A DNA stretch of 64,000 bases from Leifsonia sp. EB41 (GCF_041262565.1 NZ_JBGCCJ010000001.1:2418001-2482000), one strand, 5' to 3'. Positions 43,942 to 52,775 are shown, counted from the first letter of the stretch. Translations and numbers: made by a program. The notes: generated from the sequence alone by a model not told the origin.

Positions 43942-44589
43942 ATGAGCGACGCCGACGCCACCACTTTCACGATCCGCCCGCTCGACACCTCCACCTGGGA
44001 CGCCTTCGTCGCGCTCTGCGACCGGCACGGCGGCGGCGGATTCGGCGGCTGCTACTGCACCTGGTTCCACCGCGACGCCCACTCGGCGCCGGGGTCGCAG
44101 CCCGAGCGGCCTGCCGACTTCACCAGGGAGTTCAAGCACGACCTCGTAAAAGCCGGGGACGCGCACGCCGCGCTCGTCTTCGACGGCGACCGCGCCGTCG
44201 GCTGGGCGCAGTTCGGGAGCCCAGAGGAGCTGCCCGGGATCTACCACCGCAAGCAGTACCTGGAGACGGCGACCAGCCTCCCGGACTACCGGATCACCTG
44301 CATCTTCGTCGACCGCGCCTACCGCGGCCGGGGCGTCGCCCGCGTCGCGATCGCCGGTGCGCTGGAGTTGATCGCCTCGGCCGGCGGCGGCGTGGTCGAG
44401 AGCTATCCGCGCGAGACCGACAAGCGCATCTCGCCGTCGTTCCTCTACAGCATGACCCGCCAGGTCTTCGAGGACGCCGGCTTCGAGTACGACCGCCCGA
44501 AGGGCACCGTCAACTGCGTCATGCGCACCACCGTCCCCGCCGACGCGAACGGAGGAGATCCCTCACGCCCCACCGCCCCACGACGGTAA
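43942..44589 (+). CDS. GNAT-family N-acetyltransferase
   Basis: A 215-aa GNAT acetyltransferase. The acetyl-CoA binding motif is VDRAYRGRGVARVAI (R/QxxGxG/A form). The N-terminal half includes the Cys-rich GGCYCTWFHRD. The C-terminal tail (ADANGGDPSRPT) is encoded by the first copy of an AACGGAGGA repeat array and may be a recent extension. Substrate unknown. Confidence 0.78.
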   Translation: MSDADATTFTIRPLDTSTWDAFVALCDRHGGGGFGGCYCTWFHRDAHSAPGSQPERPADFTREFKHDLVKAGDAHAALVFDGDRAVGWAQFGSPEELPGIYHRKQYLETATSLPDYRITCIFVDRAYRGRGVARVAIAGALELIASAGGGVVESYPRETDKRISPSFLYSMTRQVFEDAGFEYDRPKGTVNCVMRTTVPADANGGDPSRPTAPRR

Positions 44590-44748
44590 ACGGAGGACAT
44601 CCCGCTCCAGCCACCCCGAATCTCCTCCGCTGCCGACGCCCCAAGGCCGACGGCCGCCGCGGCGAACGGAGGAGCCCCGCCCCGAACGGCCACGGATGTC
44701 CTCCGTTGCCTGCCGACACGCGGACGGGCAGCGCCGATCTCCTCCGTT
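44548..44748. repeat. array of six AACGGAGGAGAT-type inverted repeats
   Basis: Forward copies of a 12-bp motif (AACGGAGGAGAT and variants) start at 44548, 44589 and 44665; reverse copies start at 44620, 44696 and 44737. Adjacent starts are 41, 31, 45, 31 and 41 bp apart, giving a symmetric arrangement able to fold into two hairpins. It occupies the gap between convergent GNAT and MFS genes. Confidence 0.75.
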
Positions 44749-44760
44749 GCCGACGGCCGC

Positions 44761-46068
44761 TCAGCTTGCGCGCGTCGCGGTGACCTCGGTCTCCTCGAGC
44801 TCTTCGCGAGCTTCCTCGCGCGGGCTGAGGACGACGCGAGGCCTGAGCCCCGAGAACCGCACCCGCATCCCGCGGTACTTCACGAGGTAGAACACACCCA
44901 CCAGCGCCGCCGCGAACCCGCTCGCGCCGCCGACGCCCATCGCCCAGCGCGGGCCGAACGTGTCGGCCACCCAGCCGACGATCGGCGCGCCGACCGGAGT
45001 GCCGCCCATGAAGATCGCCATGTAGATCGCCATGACCCGGCCGCGCAGCATCGGGTCGGTGGTCATCTGCACGGTCCCGTTCGCGGTGGTCATCAGGGTC
45101 TGCGACGAGACGCCGATGATGATGAGCGCGAGCGCGAACAGCCAGTAGGTGGGCATCACCGCGGCGATCACACAGCCGGCGCCGAAGAACGCCGCTCCCG
45201 CGAACAGCAGCGAGACGCGCGGCCGCTCGCGGCGGGCCGACAGCAGCGCGCCGACCACCGACCCGATCGCCATGATGGAGGACAGCAGCCCGTACTCGCC
45301 CGCGCCCTGATGGAACACGCTCACCGACATGGTCGAGATGAAGATGGGGAAGTTGAGCCCGAAGGTCCCGATCAGGAACACCATCACCAGGATGACCACG
45401 ATGTCGGGCCGCAGCCGCACGTAGCGGAAGCCGTCGACCAGCCCACCGCGCGAACGCTTGGCCCGCTCGGTCCGGTACAGCTTCTCCTTGCGCAGCAGCA
45501 TCAGCGACAGCAGCACGGCGCCGAACGTGGCCGCGTTGATCAGGAACACCCAGCCCGCGCCGACCGCGGCGGTCAGGAGGCCGGCGACGGCAGGGCCGAG
45601 GAGCCGGGCCATGTTGAACGACGCCGAGTTGAGCGCCACCGCATTGGACAGGTTCGGCCCGGCCACGAGCTCCGACACGAAGGTCTGCCGCGCCGGAGCG
45701 TCGAACGCGGCGACCACGCCGAGCAGCAGCGCGAACACGTACACGTGCCAGAGCTGCACCACCCCGGTCACGGTCAGGATGCCGAGCCCCAGACCGAGCA
45801 GCCCCATCATGCCCTGCGTCATCATCAGCAGCTTGCGCCGGTCGAGGTGGTCGGCCGCCCAGCCGGTAACCGGCAGGAGGATGAGCTGCGGCCCGAACTG
45901 CAGCGCCATGACGAACCCGACCGCCGCCGCGTTGTTGTGGGTGAGCTGGGTGAGGACGATCCAGTCCTGCGCCGTGCGCTGCATCCAGGTGCCGACGTTG
46001 GAGACGAGGGCGCCGCCGGCCCAGATGCGGTAGTTGACCCCGGCGAGGGAACGGAACATGGCGCTCAC
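44761..46068 (-). CDS. MFS exporter (DHA3-like)
   Basis: A 435-aa major-facilitator protein with 12 predicted helices, of the enterobactin-exporter/DHA3-like group (MFRSLAGVNYRIWAGGALVS at the N-terminus, GWAADHLDRRKL between helices 2 and 3). It is probably a drug or metabolite efflux pump. The GTG start overlaps the MarR stop by four bases, so expression is tied to that regulator. Confidence 0.85.
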   Translation of the reverse strand: MSAMFRSLAGVNYRIWAGGALVSNVGTWMQRTAQDWIVLTQLTHNNAAAVGFVMALQFGPQLILLPVTGWAADHLDRRKLLMMTQGMMGLLGLGLGILTVTGVVQLWHVYVFALLLGVVAAFDAPARQTFVSELVAGPNLSNAVALNSASFNMARLLGPAVAGLLTAAVGAGWVFLINAATFGAVLLSLMLLRKEKLYRTERAKRSRGGLVDGFRYVRLRPDIVVILVMVFLIGTFGLNFPIFISTMSVSVFHQGAGEYGLLSSIMAIGSVVGALLSARRERPRVSLLFAGAAFFGAGCVIAAVMPTYWLFALALIIIGVSSQTLMTTANGTVQMTTDPMLRGRVMAIYMAIFMGGTPVGAPIVGWVADTFGPRWAMGVGGASGFAAALVGVFYLVKYRGMRVRFSGLRPRVVLSPREEAREELEETEVTATRAS

Positions 46069-46493
46069 GAGTCGGCGATCTCCCTCATGATGGCCGCGGC
46101 CTCGGCGAGGGTCTCGCGCTGCTCGGGGGTGAGCGTGCGCAGGCGCTGGTTCAGCCAGGCGTCGCGGCGGCGGCGCGTCTCGGTGACGAGCCGGAGGCCG
46201 GACTCGGTGGGGACGACGATCACCTTGCGCCCGTCGACCGCGTCCGCGGTGCGCTGCACGTAGCCGGCCTGCTCCAGGTGGTTCACGGTGCGGTTCATGG
46301 AGGGCGGGGTCACGCGCTCGTGCTCGCTCAGCCTCCCGATCGTCCCGGAGCCCTCGCGGACGAGGAACGCGAGCGTGGAGGTCTGCGTGTCGCTCAGCTC
46401 GTCGTCCTCCTTCTCGGCGCGCAGGCGTCGCCCCAGACGCGCAACGGCGATGCGCAGCGCGCTGCTGAGGTCGTGCGTCGAGAGGCGTCCCAT
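46065..46493 (-). CDS. MarR-family regulator of the MFS exporter
   Basis: A 142-aa MarR-type winged-helix regulator. The recognition region is IGRLSEHERVTPPSMNRTVN and the wing is QRTADAVDGRKVIVVPT. It is co-transcribed with and overlaps the exporter gene. The 18-bp palindrome immediately upstream is its likely operator, giving autoregulation with derepression by a pump substrate. Confidence 0.88.
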   Translation of the reverse strand: MGRLSTHDLSSALRIAVARLGRRLRAEKEDDELSDTQTSTLAFLVREGSGTIGRLSEHERVTPPSMNRTVNHLEQAGYVQRTADAVDGRKVIVVPTESGLRLVTETRRRRDAWLNQRLRTLTPEQRETLAEAAAIMREIADS

Positions 46494-46501
46494 AGATAGT
46501 T

Positions 46502-46519
46502 AGCCTAACAAATTAGGCT
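46502..46519. promoter_or_regulatory. MarR operator palindrome
   Basis: AGCCTAA-CAAA-TTAGGCT is a perfect inverted repeat with 7-bp arms, 9 bp upstream of the marR start, in an AT-rich patch. Size and position are typical of MarR binding sites. Confidence 0.72.
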
Positions 46520-46575
46520 GGCTAAATAAACCGCGTTCGCCCACGGCGTGCCAGGGGGCGTGCCAGACTGAGCGC

Positions 46576-47427
46576 GTGCAGCGAGAGTTCAGCGCCGACG
46601 ACGGCCTCCGCATCTTCTTCGACGTGTACCCGGCCGAGCGCCCGCGAGCCGCCGTGCAGGTGGCGCACGGGGTGGGGGAGCACGCCGGCCGCTACCGCGA
46701 GCTCGCCGAGCACCTCGTCGCCGAGGGGTACACCGTGTACGCCGACGACCACCGGGGCCACGGCCGCACCGGGATGGAGCAGTGGCACGGCGACGCGAGC
46801 AAGCTCGGGAGGCTCGGCCCGGGCGGGCTGCGCGGCGCCCTCCGCGATCTGCGCACGTTCGGCCGGCTCATCCGCGACGAGAATCCGGACCTCCCGCTGG
46901 TGTTCATCGGCCACAGCTGGGGCTCGCTGATGGGCCAGATGGCCCTGAACCACCACGCCGACGAGTACGACGCGGCGGTGCTCTCCGGCACCGCCTACCG
47001 GATGATCGGCTCGATGAACGGCGGCGACCTGAACAAGCGGCACGCCCACCTCGGCACCACCGGGGCGGAGTGGCTGAGCCGCGACCCGGCTGTGGCGCAG
47101 GCGTTCGTGGACGACCCGCTGTGCACGCTCGTCCCGCTGCAGAAGCTGTTCGGGATGGCCGACGCCGCCCGGCTGATCGGGCGCCCGGCGCGGCACCTGG
47201 CCCGCGACCTCCCGCTGCTCATCGCGGTCGGCGGGGACGACCCGCTGGGAGGCCCGGCCTCCGCCCGCAAGCTCGAGCGCTCGTACCGCACCCGCTCGGG
47301 CCTGAGCGACGTGACGACCATCGTCTACCCCGGCGCCCGCCACGAGATCTTCAACGAGACCAACCGTGCAGAGGTCTTCGCCGACGTCACCGCCTGGCTC
47401 GACCCCCGCCTCCCGGCCCGCACCTGA
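46576..47427 (+). CDS. alpha/beta hydrolase, monoacylglycerol-lipase-like
   Basis: A 283-aa serine hydrolase of the Hydrolase_4 / monoglyceride-lipase family. VAHGVGEHAGRYRELAEHL carries the oxyanion motif HGVGEH. The nucleophile is S114 in GHSWGS, the acid lies in GGDDPLGG, and the catalytic His is in PGARHEIFNE. It is probably cytosolic. A long hairpin repeat follows its stop. Confidence 0.87.
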   Translation: MQREFSADDGLRIFFDVYPAERPRAAVQVAHGVGEHAGRYRELAEHLVAEGYTVYADDHRGHGRTGMEQWHGDASKLGRLGPGGLRGALRDLRTFGRLIRDENPDLPLVFIGHSWGSLMGQMALNHHADEYDAAVLSGTAYRMIGSMNGGDLNKRHAHLGTTGAEWLSRDPAVAQAFVDDPLCTLVPLQKLFGMADAARLIGRPARHLARDLPLLIAVGGDDPLGGPASARKLERSYRTRSGLSDVTTIVYPGARHEIFNETNRAEVFADVTAWLDPRLPART

Positions 47428-47433
47428 GCAGCA

Positions 47434-47495
47434 ATCTCTTCCGGACTTGTGTACGCGACACGCCGTCGTCGGGCGTGCACAAGTCCGGAAGAGAT
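47434..47495. repeat. 62-bp inverted repeat element, copy 1
   Basis: Arms 47434-47456 and 47473-47495 match at 22 of 23 positions (outer part ATCTCTTCCGGACTTGTG) around a 16-base loop starting GACACGCCG. It lies between the lipase-like gene and lplA. A second copy with nearly the same loop is at 51682-51743. Confidence 0.82.
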
Positions 47496-47527
47496 AGCTG
47501 GATGCGCGACGGTTCTAGGCTGGGGTC

Positions 47528-48577
47528 ATGCATGGTGAGTACAAGGTCCCTGGCGGCAAGCTCGTCGTGGTCGACCTGGAGGTGGAGGACGGCCTGATCG
47601 CCGGCTTCCGGTTGGCGGGCGACTTCTTCCTGGAGCCCGACTCCGCCTTGGAGGCGATCGACGCCGCCGTCAACGGCCTCCCCGCCGAGACCGACTCCAA
47701 GACCATCGCCGCCGCCGTGAAGGACGCCCTCCCCGAGGGCGCGTCGCTGCTCGGCTTCTCGCCGGAGGCCGTCGCCGTCGCTGTGCGCCGCGCGCTCGCC
47801 CGCGCGACGAGCTGGCGCGACTACGACTGGCAGATCGTCCACGCCAAGGCCGTCTCCCCGCTCATGCACCTGGCCCTCGACGAGGTGCTGACCACCGAGG
47901 TCGGCGAGGGGCGCCGCGGCCCGACCCTCCGCATCTGGGAGTGGGACCGGCCCGCCGTCGTCATCGGCAGCTTCCAGTCGGTGAAGAACGAGGTCGACCC
48001 CGTGAACGCAGAGAAGTACGGCGTCGAGGTGGTCCGCCGCATCACCGGCGGCGGCGCGATGTTCATGGAGGCCGGCTCCGTCGTCACCTACTCGATCTAC
48101 GCTCCCGCCGACCTGGTGCAGGGGATGAGCTTCGCCGACAGCTACGCGTTCCTGGACGAGTGGGCCATCATCGCGCTCAAGTCGCTGGGGATCGACGCGA
48201 GCTACGTCCCGCTCAACGACATCACCAGCCCGAAGGGCAAGATCGGCGGCGCCGCCCAGAAGCGTCTCGGCTCCGGCGCGGTGCTGCACCACGTGACGAT
48301 GAGCTACGACATGGACGGCCAGAAGATGACGGAGGTCCTCCGCATCGGCCGCGAGAAGATCAGCGACAAGGGCATCACCAGCGCGGCCAAGCGCGTCGAC
48401 CCGCTTCGCAGTCAGACCGGGCTCAGCCGCGCCGAGATCATCGAGCAGATGAAGACGACGTTCCGCAGCCTGTACGGCGCGACGGACGGCGACCTCACCG
48501 AGGCGGAGTACGCAGAGGCCGAGCGGCTCGTGACGTCGAAGTTCGCGACGGAGGAGTGGCTCTACCGGGTGCCCTGA
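47528..48577 (+). CDS. lplA: lipoate--protein ligase with N-terminal accessory domain
   Basis: A 349-aa enzyme that attaches lipoate to 2-oxoacid dehydrogenases. Residues 1 to about 90 match the small accessory domain (KVPGGKLVVVDLEVEDGLI, then GDFFLEP), normally C-terminal in E. coli LplA. The rest is the catalytic domain, with RRITGGGAMFME and the lysine in GKIGGAAQKR. The domain order is therefore permuted relative to E. coli LplA. Confidence 0.87.
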   Translation: MHGEYKVPGGKLVVVDLEVEDGLIAGFRLAGDFFLEPDSALEAIDAAVNGLPAETDSKTIAAAVKDALPEGASLLGFSPEAVAVAVRRALARATSWRDYDWQIVHAKAVSPLMHLALDEVLTTEVGEGRRGPTLRIWEWDRPAVVIGSFQSVKNEVDPVNAEKYGVEVVRRITGGGAMFMEAGSVVTYSIYAPADLVQGMSFADSYAFLDEWAIIALKSLGIDASYVPLNDITSPKGKIGGAAQKRLGSGAVLHHVTMSYDMDGQKMTEVLRIGREKISDKGITSAAKRVDPLRSQTGLSRAEIIEQMKTTFRSLYGATDGDLTEAEYAEAERLVTSKFATEEWLYRVP

Positions 48578-48658
48578 CCCTGGCGGCGCCGGCCCGGCGA
48601 GCTTGGTGGTTCCTGTGCGTCCGCGGAGCGTTCAGAACCGTCCGGTACCCTGGACGGC

Positions 48659-49027
48659 GTGAATTGGTGGGCCGTGGTCGTGGTGGTGGGCATCGTCGCG
48701 GTGATCGTGACGGGTGTGAGGCTCGGCTGGATCGACCTCTCCAACAAGGCCAATCGCGGCTCCAACAGCATGAGCGGCGCGATCGGAGGCTCGTTCGACG
48801 AGATCTTCGCGCCGACGCGCCACGAGGCCCAGCAGGAGCTCGACCGCCAGTCGTTCCTCCCGGCGCCCGCCCCGCTCCCCGGCGACGGCGGCGACGCGGG
48901 TGCGTGGGGCGCCGGCAAGATCACGATCGACGTCGGCTCGGCCGGCCGGGGTCAGCGCGCCGAGGGCCGCGCGCCCTCCGAGGAGGGTCGCGCCACCACG
49001 CGCACGACCGCCTCCCACCGCGCCTGA
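48659..49027 (+). CDS. small single-pass membrane protein
   Basis: A 122-aa protein with one N-terminal transmembrane helix (WWAVVVVVGIVAVIVTGVRL) and an Ala/Gly/Arg-rich, probably disordered cytosolic tail. It includes GGSFDEIFAPTRHEAQQELD. No known domain. The start is GTG 48659. Similar small proteins of unknown role are common near housekeeping genes in Microbacteriaceae. Confidence 0.6.
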   Translation: MNWWAVVVVVGIVAVIVTGVRLGWIDLSNKANRGSNSMSGAIGGSFDEIFAPTRHEAQQELDRQSFLPAPAPLPGDGGDAGAWGAGKITIDVGSAGRGQRAEGRAPSEEGRATTRTTASHRA

Positions 49028-49040
49028 CGCAGCCGGCGCC

Positions 49041-49325
49041 TCAGCGGTGCTGCAGCGCCTGGTACTCGGGGTGGTCGGCGAGCCAGCGCCGCACGTACGG
49101 GCAGGTGGCGACCACCCGCAAGTCGGTCCGGTCGCGCACGTCGTCGAGCGCCGTCTGGACGAGCTGGGAGGCCATCCCTCGTTCGCGCTTCTCGGGGTCG
49201 ACCTCCGTGTGCACGAACACGATCGCGTCGTCGCGGAGCTCGTATTCGGCGATCCCGATGACCTCGCCGTCCTTCAGCAGGGCGTAGCGCGACTGGCCGG
49301 GCTGGTTCTCGACGGTGAGGGTCAT
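49041..49325 (-). CDS. YjdJ-type GNAT N-acetyltransferase
   Basis: A 94-aa minimal GNAT of the YjdJ group. The core GEVIGIAEYELRDDAIVFVH, TEVDPEKRERGMASQLVQTA (acetyl-CoA loop) and CPYVRRWLADHPEY are all typical. It is complete at this short length. Substrate unknown. Confidence 0.87.
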   Translation of the reverse strand: MTLTVENQPGQSRYALLKDGEVIGIAEYELRDDAIVFVHTEVDPEKRERGMASQLVQTALDDVRDRTDLRVVATCPYVRRWLADHPEYQALQHR

Positions 49326-49382
49326 GCGGCCAGGCTACCCGTCCGGCCGCCGCGCACCGGCGCATGCGGGAGAATGGAGGAC

Positions 49383-50267
49383 ATGTCAGAGCCCGTCGCC
49401 GCCACGCAGCCGCTGTGGCTCCCCGACGGGCCGAGCACGGTCGTCCACGGCGACAACCTGGAGGTCGTCGCGGGCCTGCCCGACGGAGCCTTCCAGCTCA
49501 TCTACCTCGACCCGCCCTTCAACACCGGCCGGTCGCAGGCGCGGCAGCGAACGACCGCGGTACGCACGGAGGCCGGCGTCGGCAGCGTCATCGGCTTCAA
49601 GGGCCGCAGCTACGAGCGCATCAAGGGCGACATCCTCAGCTACGACGACCGCTTCGAGGACTACTGGGGCTTCCTGGAGCCGCGGCTGATCGAGGCGTGG
49701 CGCCTCCTCGCCGACACCGGCACCCTGTACCTGCACCTGGACTACCGCGAGTCGCACTATGCGAAGGTGCTGCTCGACGCACTGTTCGGCCGGGAGTCCT
49801 TCCTCAACGAGATCGTCTGGGCGTACGACTACGGCGCCAAGGCGAAGAACCGCTGGCCGGCGAAGCACGACACCATCCTCGTGTACGTGAAGAACCCGGG
49901 CTCGTACTACTTCGACTCGTCCGCCGTCGACCGCGAGCCATACATGGCGCCCGGCCTGGTCACCCCCGAGAAGGCCGAGCTCGGCAAGCTGCCCACCGAC
50001 GTGTGGTGGCACACCATCGTGTCCCCGACCGGGCGCGAGAAGACCGGTTACCCCACGCAGAAGCCGGAGGGCGTCCTCCGCCGAATCGTCCAGGCGTCGA
50101 GCCGGGACGGCGATTGGGTGCTCGACTTCTTCGCCGGGAGCGGGACGACGGGCGCGGTCGCGGCGGCACTGGGCCGGCGGTTCGTGCTGGTCGACAGCAG
50201 TCCGGACGCGGTCGCGGTGATGCGCGCGCGGTTCGGCGCCCAGCCTGAGGTGCGTTTCGTCGGCTGA
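49383..50267 (+). CDS. orphan DNA methyltransferase (beta-class)
   Basis: A 294-aa site-specific DNA methyltransferase. Motif IV DPPF is at residues 43-46 and motif I DFFAGSGTTG starts at 248, the order of beta-class N6-adenine or N4-cytosine methylases. GYPTQKPEGVLRRIV is the usual motif before motif I. No restriction endonuclease or Vsr gene is adjacent, so it is an orphan. ATG 49383 is preferred (MSEPV); GGAGG lies very close upstream, leaving an ATG at 49374 possible. Confidence 0.88.
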   Translation: MSEPVAATQPLWLPDGPSTVVHGDNLEVVAGLPDGAFQLIYLDPPFNTGRSQARQRTTAVRTEAGVGSVIGFKGRSYERIKGDILSYDDRFEDYWGFLEPRLIEAWRLLADTGTLYLHLDYRESHYAKVLLDALFGRESFLNEIVWAYDYGAKAKNRWPAKHDTILVYVKNPGSYYFDSSAVDREPYMAPGLVTPEKAELGKLPTDVWWHTIVSPTGREKTGYPTQKPEGVLRRIVQASSRDGDWVLDFFAGSGTTGAVAAALGRRFVLVDSSPDAVAVMRARFGAQPEVRFVG

Positions 50268-50287
50268 CCGCCTCGGCGAATGGCGAC

Positions 50288-50737
50288 TCAGGCGGGAGCC
50301 TCGACGTGCGCCTTCAGCGCCCGCATCGTGCGCCGGCTCTCCCTGGCCGCCATCATCGCGAACATCGGCTCGACGGCGCGGTACACGCCGTGCGTGGTGA
50401 GCTGGCCGATCCGGGTGACGCGCGTGACGCCTCCCCGGTCTTCGACCCCGTACACGATGAGCGCGTCGACGCGCCCGGACGGCTTGGACTGGTGGAAACG
50501 CAGCTCATGGTCGGGGACGTCATCGATCAGCTCGCCGCGCATCCGCCCGACCATCGTCGAGTCGACGTAGGTCGCGGAGTCCGGCACGGGGACGGTGGAT
50601 GCCGCGGTGGGCACGCGGGTCCCGCGGTAGACCAGCGAGTGGCCGAGCCATGCGGGGTATGCGTCGACCGCCCGCAGGGTCGCGTAGACGTCGTGCGCCG
50701 GCGCGTCGATCTGGATGGTGTCGGTGAAGCTCTTCAT
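50288..50737 (-). CDS. SRPBCC/polyketide-cyclase-like protein
   Basis: A 149-aa START/Bet v 1-like domain protein that binds hydrophobic ligands. The N-terminal pattern DTIQIDAPAHDVYATLRAVD, followed by YPAWL, is characteristic, and the long C-terminal helix (AARESRRTMRALKAHVE) is present. Ligand unknown. Confidence 0.82.
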   Translation of the reverse strand: MKSFTDTIQIDAPAHDVYATLRAVDAYPAWLGHSLVYRGTRVPTAASTVPVPDSATYVDSTMVGRMRGELIDDVPDHELRFHQSKPSGRVDALIVYGVEDRGGVTRVTRIGQLTTHGVYRAVEPMFAMMAARESRRTMRALKAHVEAPA

Positions 50738-50845
50738 GGCGCCCGTCCTACACCGTGCGGGACGGGTTGCGCACTGGCAATCTCCCTGCGACGATCCGGT
50801 TCCTTCATGGAAGTTCCCGGGGACGGTGTGGAAGGGTTGTCTACT

Positions 50846-51673
50846 ATGCGACCCGCGCCCCTCCGTCTGCTCCCGTTCGTCTGGGGTGCGCTCGGGACGG
50901 CCGTGATGTTCGTCGCGATCTACCTGTTCTTCGTGCAGAGCTACATCGGCCAGGTGATCGACGAGCGGTCCTTCGCCGGCGCGGACGAGTGGAAGGGCAA
51001 CCTGATCGACTTCGCGCACGCGTTCCTCAACGCGCTGCCCGTCGCGGCCGTCGTGGCCGGCGCGATCATCGCGGTGATCATCGTCCTGGTGCGGCGCAAC
51101 TGGCTGGTGTTCGCGGTCGCCGTCGGCGCGGCCATCGCGGCGAACGTGAGCACCCAGGTGCTGAAGTATTCGATCCTCTCCCGTCCGGAGAAGGGCGTGG
51201 ACGCCGGCCTCGCGAACTCGCTGCCGTCCGGTCACACCTCGGTCGCGGCCTCGGCGGCGCTCGTCGTCTTCCTGGTCGCGTCGCCGCGCCTGCGGCCGCT
51301 CGCCGCGGTGCTCGGATCGGTCTTCACCATCGCCGCCGGCGCCTCCACGCTGGTCGAGCAGTGGCACCGGCCGAGCGACGTCATCGCCGGGATGCTCGTC
51401 GTGGCGTTCTGGGGGTGCATCGCCGGGATCGTCCTCGCCGCGCTGCGCCTGCGCCCGGCCGACCCGCCCGTGCGGTCGAAGCTGTGGGCGCTGGTCTGGA
51501 TCGCCGCCGCCACCGGCGTCGTCGCCGCGGTGGCGCTCGTCGTCACCTACAACTCCACCCAGAACGGCACAGAGCACCTCTTCATCGCGTACGCCGGCGG
51601 CGTCACCGCGATCGCGACCACGGGATTCTTCCTCGCCGTGATCGGCAACCGCCTCTACCGCGCCCTCGCCTGA
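50846..51673 (+). CDS. PAP2-family phosphatase
   Basis: A 275-aa integral membrane phosphatase of the PAP2 superfamily. The three active-site segments are KYSILSRPEKG, SLPSGHTSVAAS and TLVEQWHRPSDV, with the catalytic His in the last. Six to eight helices are predicted. It may dephosphorylate undecaprenyl or phosphatidyl lipids. ATG 50846 follows GGAAGGG. Confidence 0.87.
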   Translation: MRPAPLRLLPFVWGALGTAVMFVAIYLFFVQSYIGQVIDERSFAGADEWKGNLIDFAHAFLNALPVAAVVAGAIIAVIIVLVRRNWLVFAVAVGAAIAANVSTQVLKYSILSRPEKGVDAGLANSLPSGHTSVAASAALVVFLVASPRLRPLAAVLGSVFTIAAGASTLVEQWHRPSDVIAGMLVVAFWGCIAGIVLAALRLRPADPPVRSKLWALVWIAAATGVVAAVALVVTYNSTQNGTEHLFIAYAGGVTAIATTGFFLAVIGNRLYRALA

Positions 51674-51681
51674 CCGCAGCC

Positions 51682-51743
51682 ATCCCTTCCGGAGCTATGT
51701 ACGCGACACGCCGGTGCCGGGCGTACACAACTCCGGAAGAGAT
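51682..51743. repeat. 62-bp inverted repeat element, copy 2
   Basis: Arms 51682-51704 and 51721-51743 pair with three mismatches around a 16-base loop starting GACACGCCGG. It has the same length, loop start and outer sequence (CTTCCGGA) as copy 1 at 47434-47495. It lies between the convergent PAP2 and LacI genes. Confidence 0.8.
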
Positions 51744-51752
51744 TGCGTCGGG

Positions 51753-52775
51753 CTAGGAGCTCTGCCGGACGACGAGCTCGGTCGGGAGGAGGGTGACGCG
51801 CTCGACCGGCTCCCCGGCGAGCCGGCGGACGAGCACGCGGGCCATCGCCTCGCCGAGGCCGATGGACGGCTGGTGCACCGTCGTGAGCGGCGGCGTCGCC
51901 GTGAGTCCGAAGTTGTCGTCGTCGAAGCCGACCACCGCGATGTCGCCGGGGATGCTGAGCCCCGCCTCGTGGATGGCCGAGTACGCGCCCGCCGCCATCT
52001 GGTCGTTCGCCGCGAAAAGGCCGTCGATCGGGCGGCCGGTCGCGAGCAGCCGGCGCATGGCCTCCATGCCGGAGTACGGCGAGAAGTCGCCGTACTCGAC
52101 CAGCGTGTGGTCCAGCCCGTGCGCGTCCAGCGCCCGGCGCCAGCCCGTGTAGCGGTCGAGGCCGGCCGGCATGTCCTGCGGGCCGGTGATGAGCGCGATG
52201 TTCCTGCGGCCGCGCGCGATCAGGTGCTCCGCAGCCCCCGCCGAGCCCGCGACGTTGTCCACGTCCACGAAGTACGACTCGTGCTGGGCCTCGCTCACCG
52301 GCCGGCCGCCGAACACGATCGGCAGCGTCGAGCCGAGCTGCGCGTACGAGTGGTCGCCGGAGTGGTGGGAGACCACGAGCGCGCCGTCCACGTTGCCGCC
52401 CATCAGGTAGCGGCGGGTCTTGTCGGGGTTGGTCTCCGACGAGATGACCATATTGAGCGTGTACTCGGTGTCCGCCAGGCTGAGCGCGACGCCCTGAACG
52501 ATGGACGCGAAGAACGGGTCGGCGAACACCTTGGCCGTCGACTCCGGAACCACCAGCGCGATCACCTGCGTGCGGCGGGAGGCCAGCGAGCGCGCGGCGC
52601 GGTTCGGCACGTAGTTGAGGTCGGAGATGGCACGGGTGACGGCCTCCACGACCTCCGGAGTCACCTTGGTGGACCCGTTCACGACACGGGACACGGTCGC
52701 CCGGGAGACGCCCGCGCGCGCGGCCACGGCCTCCAGGGTGGGCACAGTGCGGCCGTCCACCTGCTCCGTCGTCAT
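51753..52775 (-). CDS. LacI-family regulator of the beta-glucoside operon
   Basis: A 340-aa LacI-type repressor. The HTH is VPTLEAVAARAGVSRATVSR with hinge RVVNGS; an effector-binding domain follows. ATG 52775 follows GAGGAGAGG. It lies downstream of the GH1 gene after a hairpin. The TGAGAGCGCTCTCA sites upstream of the importer closely resemble CebR/CelR operators, so cellobiose or a related beta-glucoside is the likely inducer. Confidence 0.88.
   Translation of the reverse strand: MTTEQVDGRTVPTLEAVAARAGVSRATVSRVVNGSTKVTPEVVEAVTRAISDLNYVPNRAARSLASRRTQVIALVVPESTAKVFADPFFASIVQGVALSLADTEYTLNMVISSETNPDKTRRYLMGGNVDGALVVSHHSGDHSYAQLGSTLPIVFGGRPVSEAQHESYFVDVDNVAGSAGAAEHLIARGRRNIALITGPQDMPAGLDRYTGWRRALDAHGLDHTLVEYGDFSPYSGMEAMRRLLATGRPIDGLFAANDQMAAGAYSAIHEAGLSIPGDIAVVGFDDDNFGLTATPPLTTVHQPSIGLGEAMARVLVRRLAGEPVERVTLLPTELVVRQSS

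Noticed and set aside
48900-49382. N-terminal extension of the DNA methyltransferase
   Set aside because: It overlaps two other genes and lacks a domain; motif IV already sits at residue 43 with the shorter start.
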